Below, in pieces: positions 14,323 through 19,715 of a stretch of DNA of 19,715 nt (position 1 is the first letter of the stretch; every line of letters starts with the position of its first letter). This DNA is from Lachnoclostridium sp. UBA7482 (GTDB lineage: Bacteria; Bacillota; Clostridia; Lachnospirales; Lachnospiraceae), in contig DLOO01000029.1 of the NCBI GenBank assembly GCA_002479645.1, forward strand, positions 13,325-33,039. The letters are read 5' to 3'. A model generated the notes under the pieces. It did not search any database and was not told the DNA's origin. It saw nothing but the letters and a program-made list of their open reading frames with translations. The position numbers and the translations under genes are program-made.

Positions 14323-14928
14323 ATGAAACAAAAGATTGGAACGTTTTTTCTGATCGCGCTTTTTGGCGGTTTTTTAATTTATTTGCTGGTGTCGGCGACA
14401 CTGGATCTGACAAATAAAAAGGATGTGCATACGGTGCAGCTTGGCGGGGCAGTTGAATTGCTCGAAGTGAAGCATACCATCAACGGGTTAATTCCGATTG
14501 GAACGGATTATTATTATGTCGGCGTTGATGCACAGACCAAGGACTCTTATGTAATCAAAGCGTCGAAAAAGTGGTATGAGAAAAATTTCGGCAGCGATTA
14601 TAAGCCTCTCGATGCGAACGGAGTGGAGATTACCGCGCTTTCCAAGAAGGTTTCGGATTATGAGACGTCCCGGGAAATGACCCGGCGAATCTCAGAACTG
14701 AAGGGAATGGAATTTCCGCTGGGCGCGAACTACAGCCTGGAGCTTGATTACAAGGCTGTAGCCATCAAAAAAATTATTATGTTCGTTTTTTCCATAATTT
14801 TGGCGGTATCGGGGTATTTTGTCCTGAAAAATAAGGGCAGTATCAAGCCTGTCATTGTCAAATGCTGGCTCGTCGCCCTGATCGTCTGGGGTGTATTCTT
14901 TATAAGAGTGGTCATGCTTCTCGGATAA
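14323..14928 (+). CDS. Hypothetical membrane protein with an extracytoplasmic domain
   Basis: The frame is open from 14290, but ATG 14323 follows AAGGAGG and is preferred, giving 201 aa. Membrane segments are predicted at about 5-24, 148-167 and 178-199. Between the first and second lies a soluble domain of about 120 residues, probably outside the membrane, with IPIGTDYYYVGVDAQTKDSY (57-76) and a charged helical part. I do not recognise a family. The gene has its own promoter with an inverted repeat across the -10 and ends at a bidirectional terminator, so it looks like a single regulated unit. Confidence 0.8.
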   Translation: MKQKIGTFFLIALFGGFLIYLLVSATLDLTNKKDVHTVQLGGAVELLEVKHTINGLIPIGTDYYYVGVDAQTKDSYVIKASKKWYEKNFGSDYKPLDANGVEITALSKKVSDYETSREMTRRISELKGMEFPLGANYSLELDYKAVAIKKIIMFVFSIILAVSGYFVLKNKGSIKPVIVKCWLVALIVWGVFFIRVVMLLG

Positions 14929-14949
14929 GAGAGGAAGCTTCTATGTAAA

Positions 14950-14995
14950 GAATACGGTGCAGCACCTTCATTGGTGTTGCGCCGTATTCTTTTTC
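14950..14995. terminator. Bidirectional terminator between convergent genes
   Basis: GAATACGGTGCAGCACC (14950-14966) pairs over all 17 positions, counting two G-T wobbles, with GGTGTTGCGCCGTATTC (14973-14989). TTTTT follows on the + strand, and AAA before the stem gives a short T-run on the - strand. It serves the genes ending at 14928 (+) and 14998 (-). Confidence 0.9.
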
Positions 14996-14997
14996 CT

Positions 14998-15600
14998 TTA
15001 GAATGGCAAATAATCCTTTATTTCGTCTGTGAACTGATTGCCGCATCGTGCAATCTCTCCCATAACGCGTTCAATTCCCTTTTCGGTCATAAACCAGTTG
15101 TCATGCGTGATATTATAGCAGTGTATCGGGCATATCGAAAATGCAACATCAGGAAAAGCCATCTGATAAAGCATCAGACATCTGCGTGCATGAAACGCCT
15201 TGCAGACAATTATGGCAGATTCAACCTTGATACCTCTTTCATCAATAACCTTACGTGACAGAATCGCATTTTCTTTAGTAAAAGCAGCTTTGTCTTCCTT
15301 AATGATTGATGCATTAGGAACTCCGTTTCTTTCTAATACGTCAACAAAAAAATCGCATTCTGTTCGATAGTCTCCGGTATATATGTCCGCTTTTGACTTT
15401 GGCCCCGAAAAACAGCCAAAATCCTTTGCTACGCCTCCCGAAGGAACTATCCACTTTGCGTATCCCTGACTGTAAAGTTTTGCAGCATATTCAGGCAATT
15501 CAGCGTATGACCCTCCCGGAATAAAGATTACATCAACTTTTTTAGGTTCATCACAAACAAATATAAAATCAGAAATATCAGTTATTATACGATTTACCAT
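14998..15600 (-). CDS. YdcF/DUF218 family protein
   Basis: The 200-aa protein carries the DUF218 pattern: VDVIFIPGGSYAELPEYAA (22-40), KWIVPSGG (49-56), the acidic and Thr/Asn block KEDKAAFTKENAI (101-113) and AIIVCKAFHARRCLMLYQMAF (129-149, quoted in part). Members include E. coli YdcF, which binds S-adenosylmethionine, and SanA-like envelope proteins; a general function is not settled. No signal peptide or membrane anchor is present, so it is the cytoplasmic short form. A strong GGGGAGGAG site precedes the ATG. It starts 15 bp after the adenylyltransferase-like gene and is probably co-transcribed with it. Confidence 0.85.
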   Translation of the reverse strand: MVNRIITDISDFIFVCDEPKKVDVIFIPGGSYAELPEYAAKLYSQGYAKWIVPSGGVAKDFGCFSGPKSKADIYTGDYRTECDFFVDVLERNGVPNASIIKEDKAAFTKENAILSRKVIDERGIKVESAIIVCKAFHARRCLMLYQMAFPDVAFSICPIHCYNITHDNWFMTEKGIERVMGEIARCGNQFTDEIKDYLPF

Positions 15601-15615
15601 TTAACTTCTCCTCCC

Positions 15616-16485
15616 CTATTTATTAAATCCGTCTGAACATTTCAGTCTTTTGAGAAACTCCCACATATCCTGCGCCTGCTTGCATGGGAACACAGTGTCA
15701 ATCCATGCCGCCACTTTCTCGCCTGCCATATGGAAAACCGATGCCATTGCATTCAATGCTTTCCACATAGAAGCTTCCTCCGCACAAGCATAGGTCTCGC
15801 AGTAACAAGCCCACATATCTCCGGACAGATAGTTCTCCATATAAGAATCCAGAATTCCCAATTCCACCGGTTTTCCGTTTTGTAAGCAAATGTACCAGCG
15901 AATCATACGGTTTACCACATCTCTGACGGAAAGATTTAGATAGAACATAGCAGCGGGGATTTCTTTCCGCAGAACATATTCCGTATAAGTTTTCAACACC
16001 CAGTAAAATTCGCCGCAGCAACCCTCGAAATCCTTAACTGTGGGAATTTCATAAAAGAACAATTCTTCCTCTGCCCTTCCCACATCTGTGTATTTGCTGT
16101 TTTTGTCCAAAAGCACTTCGTATGTACCACTAATCCAAACGTTTTCTGTGTTCTTCTTCACATACTTTTCCCAAAACTTTTCATTAGTAATTGCATTTAT
16201 AACCAATGTGATTCCATCTTTATACACCATCAGATGGGCTTTCATACCATCCAGCATGTCAGGATAATTGCGGTCTCCACGATATAGCAAAATCCTTTCT
16301 CCAAAACACTTTTCAAAAGTTTCATCCGCCTCAAAATCCTCTATGTTTTCTACGATAAAATAGAACTCATAGGAATATAAATACTTTCTTACAGGCACAA
16401 GATTTGTGCGAATGACAGCCTGTATGTCGGAAACTGACAAAGCATATGATAGTATTTGGTTGATCACTTCCTGTTCTGTCCTCAT
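15616..16485 (-). CDS. Aminoglycoside 6-adenylyltransferase-like protein with degenerate catalytic motifs
   Basis: I prefer ATG 16485 (MRTEQEV, the canonical family start, with GGAG/GGGG upstream) over ATG 16536; the product is 289 aa, a normal length. Family landmarks are present: MRTEQEVINQILSYA (1-15), FGERI (61-65), YEVLLDKNSKY (122-132), FYWVLKTYTEYVLRKEI (160-176) and VVNRMIRWYI (190-199). In ANT(6) enzymes a GSR...DxxxDYD segment near residues 25-42 binds nucleotide and metal. Here that region reads RTNLVPVRKYLYSYEF and the aspartates are absent; the later DLTLI-type aspartate is also replaced (GITLVINAI). It is therefore probably not an active adenylyltransferase, although the frame is intact. 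Confidence 0.75.
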   Translation of the reverse strand: MRTEQEVINQILSYALSVSDIQAVIRTNLVPVRKYLYSYEFYFIVENIEDFEADETFEKCFGERILLYRGDRNYPDMLDGMKAHLMVYKDGITLVINAITNEKFWEKYVKKNTENVWISGTYEVLLDKNSKYTDVGRAEEELFFYEIPTVKDFEGCCGEFYWVLKTYTEYVLRKEIPAAMFYLNLSVRDVVNRMIRWYICLQNGKPVELGILDSYMENYLSGDMWACYCETYACAEEASMWKALNAMASVFHMAGEKVAAWIDTVFPCKQAQDMWEFLKRLKCSDGFNK

Positions 16486-16555
16486 AACTCGTCCCCACTC
16501 CGGTAATTGTACCCCAAAACTTTTTAGATGTCTCATTATCTTTTAAGCACCATAA

Positions 16556-16759
16556 TTACATCTTATTAAAAATCACATTCTTTTCTTTCATAGAAATTTT
16601 ACCAACCTCATATCCAAATTCTTTTGCTTCTTTCTTATAAGTTAAAAATGAATGGTCTATTTCAAATCCTAAAATGTTTTTAATTTCTTCGTAAGATAAT
16701 TTATAATTTTCTTTATTATTATCTTTTAAGTACTTCCATAATGGCTCATATTTACTCAT
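16556..16759 (-). CDS. Small DUF7662-like protein
   Basis: This 67-aa protein begins MSKYEPLWKYLKDN, with LSYEEIKNILGFEIDHSFLTY in the middle (from about 21, quoted in part) and GYEVGKISMKEKNVIF at the end. That order (Y-x-P-L-x-x-Y-L, then F/Y-x-E-I-x-x-I-L-G-F, then a W/Y-E-V strand) resembles the small DUF7662 proteins, whose role is unknown. A GTG nine bases upstream (16768) is an alternative start; neither has a strong ribosome binding site. The gene is much more AT-rich than its neighbours, which suggests acquisition. It lies between prfC and the adenylyltransferase-like gene on the same strand. Confidence 0.65.
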   Translation of the reverse strand: MSKYEPLWKYLKDNNKENYKLSYEEIKNILGFEIDHSFLTYKKEAKEFGYEVGKISMKEKNVIFNKM

Positions 16760-16829
16760 TATTAACACGCTCGCTTTCGATTATGTTATAGGTGCAATCT
16801 CATGCATTTGAAATTAAACTGCCTATGCC

Positions 16830-18422
16830 TTAATCTACGCGGAACTCCTGCAGCTTGAGATTCTTGTTTCGTTCCTGCACCATGCCGACCGACCATGCAT
16901 TGATGAAGAGCAGCAGCGGGTTGTCGTGCAAATCCTTGATGCGCTTCATGTCGCTGGTACCGACAATTTTGTCTACCGGGCATTCGTCCGGATTCATAAC
17001 CCAGCGGATGTGCTCGTAAGGCAGCGGGTCCATACGAATCTCAACGTTATATTCGCTCTGAAGGCGGAAGGCAAGTACGTCGAATTGCAGCACGCCGACA
17101 ACGCCTACGATAATTTCCTCCATACCGGTATTGAATTCCTGAAAAATCTGGATGGCGCCCTCCTGCGCAATCTGGGTAATACCCTTCATGAACTGCTTCC
17201 GCTTCATGGTGTCAACCTGACGAACACGGGCAAAATGCTCCGGTGCAAAGGTCGGGATACCTTCAAAGCGGAATTTTTTATTGCTTAGACACAGGGTGTC
17301 GCCGATGGAGAAGATCCCCGGATCGAAAACACCGATAATATCGCCGGCATAAGCCTCCTCAACGATATGACGCTCCTGCGCCATCATCTGCTGCGGCTGT
17401 GCAAGCTTAACCTTCCTGCCGCCCTGCACGTGCCAAACCTCCATGCCGGCGTCGAACTTACCGGAGCAGATTCGCATAAATGCGATACGGTCTCTGTGAG
17501 CCTTGTTCATATTTGCCTGAATCTTAAAGACAAATGCGGAGAACTCCTCGGTAAACGGGTCGATAATTCCGGCATCCGACTTACGCGGAAGCGGAGAATA
17601 GGTCATTTTCAGGAAATAATGCAGGAACGTCTCAACACCGAAGTTGGTGAGCGCGGAACCGAAAAATACCGGGGAAAGCTGACCGTTGCTGACTGCCTCC
17701 TGGTCGAACTCAGCACTGGCGCCGTCCAGCAGGTCAATGTCTTCCTGCAGCTTGCCGTAGAAATCAAAGCCGATTTCCTTCTCGAGATTGGGGTCGTCGG
17801 CGGACATGTAGCGGGTTGCTACTTCCTTCTGCCCGTTCATGGCAGCGGTAAAGAGGGCAACCTCCTTTGTATTGCGGTCGTATACGCCCTTGAAGCCTTT
17901 GCCGGAGCCAATCGGCCAGTTAACCGGACAGGTTGCAATTCCGAGGACATTTTCAATGTCGCTCAGAAGCTCATAGGGGTCGTTGGCCTCACGATCCATC
18001 TTGTTGATAAATGTGAAAATCGGGATGTGCCGCATAACACAAACCTTAAAGAGCTTAATGGTCTGTTTCTCAACACCTTTGGAGGCGTCGATAACCATGA
18101 CGGCGGAGTCTGCCGCCATCAGGGTACGGTACGTATCCTCGGAGAAATCTTCATGTCCGGGGGTATCCAGAATGTTGATGCAGTATCCGTCGAAGTTGAA
18201 CTGCATAACGGAAGACGTAACGGAAATACCGCGCTCCTTTTCGATTTCCATCCAGTCGGAAACCGCGTGCCGTGCGGTCTTTCGGCCCTTGACGGAACCT
18301 GCCAGGTTGATGGCGCCGCCGTAGAGAAGAAATTTCTCGGTCAAGGTTGTTTTGCCGGCATCCGGGTGGGAGATAATCGCGAACGTTCTGCGCTTTTTTA
18401 TTTCGGTTGAAATATCGGTCAT
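16830..18422 (-). CDS. prfC: Peptide chain release factor 3
   Basis: RF3 is a translational GTPase that recycles RF1/RF2 from the ribosome after termination. I chose ATG 18422 (MTDISTEIKKRR), which follows AGAGGA, over ATG 18446, which has no ribosome binding site; this gives 530 aa, the usual length. G1 is SHPDAGKTT (18-26), the switch region has ERGISVTSS, G3 is DTPGHEDF and G4 is NKMDREANDPYEL. The C-terminal RF3-specific domain contains GVVGVLQFDVLAFRLQSEYNV (quoted in part) and ends LQEFRVD. It is divergently transcribed from the lipoprotein gene. No obvious intrinsic terminator follows its stop before the small AT-rich gene. Confidence 0.97.
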   Translation of the reverse strand: MTDISTEIKKRRTFAIISHPDAGKTTLTEKFLLYGGAINLAGSVKGRKTARHAVSDWMEIEKERGISVTSSVMQFNFDGYCINILDTPGHEDFSEDTYRTLMAADSAVMVIDASKGVEKQTIKLFKVCVMRHIPIFTFINKMDREANDPYELLSDIENVLGIATCPVNWPIGSGKGFKGVYDRNTKEVALFTAAMNGQKEVATRYMSADDPNLEKEIGFDFYGKLQEDIDLLDGASAEFDQEAVSNGQLSPVFFGSALTNFGVETFLHYFLKMTYSPLPRKSDAGIIDPFTEEFSAFVFKIQANMNKAHRDRIAFMRICSGKFDAGMEVWHVQGGRKVKLAQPQQMMAQERHIVEEAYAGDIIGVFDPGIFSIGDTLCLSNKKFRFEGIPTFAPEHFARVRQVDTMKRKQFMKGITQIAQEGAIQIFQEFNTGMEEIIVGVVGVLQFDVLAFRLQSEYNVEIRMDPLPYEHIRWVMNPDECPVDKIVGTSDMKRIKDLHDNPLLLFINAWSVGMVQERNKNLKLQEFRVD

Positions 18423-18502
18423 AAAATCCTCTTTTCTGTTCTTCATAATACAAAATCTGCGTGATTTGCCGCCCTGTTGCCTGCCAAAGCGGCACTTTAT
18501 CC

Positions 18503-18531
18503 ATTTTACAACAAAATCCAGGCAACTGCAA
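18503..18531 (-). promoter_or_regulatory. Probable prfC promoter
   Basis: On the - strand TTGCAG (18531-18526) and TAAAAT (18508-18503) are 17 bp apart, about 80 bp before the prfC start. Confidence 0.6.
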
Positions 18532-18564
18532 GGGGGGCATTGGCCATGAAACGGTAGAATTTTC

Positions 18565-18593
18565 TTGTCAGAGCGCGAAAAAAATGTTATAAT
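18565..18593 (+). promoter_or_regulatory. Promoter of the SGNH lipoprotein gene
   Basis: TTGTCA (18565-18570), a 17-bp spacer and TGT-TATAAT (18585-18593) form a strong sigma-A-type promoter with an extended -10, 79 bp upstream of the start codon. It is back to back with the prfC promoter. Confidence 0.8.
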
Positions 18594-18671
18594 TGTATTG
18601 CTAAGATGCTGAAAAAGCAGCGAAGGAAAAATGCGTATAATAAAAAGGGTAATGAAAGGAGACGAGAAGAA

Positions 18672-19715
18672 ATGAAGCGCAGATTTTTTGCGATTTTACT
18701 CGTGCTTATGATGGTGCTTGCAATCGGCTGCGGCGATAAGGGCAGCAACGAGGCAACACCGACTGTTCCGGGCGGCAATAGTACCGACGTCAACAATCCG
18801 AATAATGGAGACAGCGGCAACATGGAAGAAACCATGATTACGAAATCCCTCGGTAACCGTGGTAACAATTATCGATTTAAGAAATTCGTGGATAAGGTGA
18901 AGTCCGGCGAACAGGCAACGGTGTTATTTTACGGTGGTTCTACTTCCACTGCAACCAATGCCGGTACCGACAAGACATTCCCCGTTCTGGTAACCGAGTA
19001 CCTTAAGACAACCTACGGCGGCAATATCAATTCGATTGTTTCCGGCGTTGACGGATGTTCCTCTACCTTGGGACTGATTCGTTCCGACCGTGACCTCGTG
19101 AACACCAATGCGGATTTGATTTTCCTTGATTTCTCCGCAAATGACGGAACCGGTAAGGTTGACGAGAATGGTTTTGAAAGCTTGCTTCGTAAGACTCTGA
19201 GCCTGCCCCAGGAGCCTGCGGTTATCGTATTGAACTCGGTAAATCAGGAAGGATCTACCCAGCAGGATAACATCAACAACTTCTGCTTCCAGTACGGTGT
19301 TCCTACTGTAAACGTTAAGCCCGCGATTTTTGCATATATTGATGATGCTGACAGTGATTATACATGGCAGCACTGGTCGATGGATGATATTCATCCGAGC
19401 CCGGACGGACACGCTCTTTACAGCAAGTTCATTATTAACCTTCTTAAGATTCTTGATGAAGGCGAAACCGCATCCGCACAGACCATGCCTGCAAAGCCTA
19501 TCCGTGGTGCAGACCATGTGGATTTGAAGATGGTAGATCGTGAGAACAATATGAGTTTGATTTCCATCGGTGACGTGGGTGATTTTGCCGGCAAGGATGA
19601 TACCGCAAGCTTTCAGTCCGGTTGGCAGAAGGTAAAGACGGACGCGGGCGAGGGCGCGCCGTTCCAGTTCCGTTTTACCGGCAAGGCGCTCTATATCGTG
19701 TTTAAGAGCTCTTCC
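18672..19715 (+). CDS. SGNH/GDSL-type hydrolase lipoprotein, 3' end beyond the window
   Basis: The frame is open from ATG 18672 to the window edge, 348 codons without a stop; AAAGGAGA-type bases precede it. A lipoprotein signal peptide ends at LAIGC with lipidated Cys20, followed by a low-complexity Gly/Asn/Pro/Thr linker (about 21-55). The hydrolase domain shows the SGNH blocks: YGGSTST (87-93, nucleophile Ser90), FSANDG (154-159, Asn157) and DDIHPSPDGH (238-247, Asp238 and His241). After about residue 265 a beta-rich C-terminal domain begins (FQFRFTGKALYIVFKSSS at the edge). It is probably a surface-anchored carbohydrate esterase; the substrate is unknown. Confidence 0.85.
   Translation, partial: MKRRFFAILLVLMMVLAIGCGDKGSNEATPTVPGGNSTDVNNPNNGDSGNMEETMITKSLGNRGNNYRFKKFVDKVKSGEQATVLFYGGSTSTATNAGTDKTFPVLVTEYLKTTYGGNINSIVSGVDGCSSTLGLIRSDRDLVNTNADLIFLDFSANDGTGKVDENGFESLLRKTLSLPQEPAVIVLNSVNQEGSTQQDNINNFCFQYGVPTVNVKPAIFAYIDDADSDYTWQHWSMDDIHPSPDGHALYSKFIINLLKILDEGETASAQTMPAKPIRGADHVDLKMVDRENNMSLISIGDVGDFAGKDDTASFQSGWQKVKTDAGEGAPFQFRFTGKALYIVFKSSS

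Noticed and set aside
8720..16830. Integrative element using the tRNA-Arg gene as attB
   Set aside because: No integrase gene and no second copy of the tRNA 3' end was found in the window.
17367..18410. A 347-codon open frame on the + strand
   Set aside because: It is antisense to prfC, whose motifs are unambiguous; the frame is a codon-bias shadow.

Overview
The window looks like a chromosomal segment of a Lachnospiraceae-type clostridium (Bacillota). The left half has the conserved origin-proximal order [jag?]-mnmE-mnmG-rsmG-parA-parB-DUF4446, followed by a DUF3881 gene, a family I know mainly from Lachnospiraceae. Perfect Firmicutes-type parS sites lie just upstream of parA. No ribosomal RNA, transposase, integrase or CRISPR array is visible.

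Layout. 1-174 is the 3' end of a gene with an RGG-rich tail (jag by position only), closed by an intrinsic terminator. 395-4618 carries three (+) genes for tRNA wobble-uridine modification (mnmE, mnmG) and 16S rRNA m7G methylation (rsmG). 4619-5302 is a 684-bp non-coding segment with three 16-bp parS palindromes; the first sits inside the apparent rsmG terminator. 5303-8501 holds parA, parB, a DUF4446 membrane protein and a DUF3881 protein. A tRNA-Arg(CCT) gene with its own promoter and terminator (8593-8784) separates this conserved block from an accessory region.

Accessory region, 8800-16800. The first part (8983-13145, +) is a five-gene cluster: a small exported protein, two tandem 91%-identical membrane-anchored 173-aa proteins, a ~659-aa multi-spanning membrane protein and an ABC ATPase. 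The last two have the architecture of the immunity/export pair of lactococcin-972-type bacteriocin operons, so the small secreted protein is the candidate bacteriocin, although it does not look like a canonical lactococcin 972. A DUF2935 protein and an unrecognised membrane protein follow. A bidirectional terminator then separates them from three (-) genes: a YdcF/DUF218 protein, an aminoglycoside 6-adenylyltransferase-like protein whose catalytic motifs appear degenerate, and a small AT-rich DUF7662-like protein.

Right edge. prfC (release factor 3, -) is divergent from an SGNH-hydrolase-like lipoprotein that runs off the window; each has a good sigma-A-type promoter.

Two families of short dispersed elements are visible. 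One is a perfect palindrome plus a GCTCCGCTATGGA tail (212-270 and 8783-8840), each copy sitting on the T-tract of an intrinsic terminator. The other is a structured element ending in a terminator-like hairpin (about 307-382 and 4906-5007, with a degenerate trace near 14164). Both families show compensatory base changes between copies.
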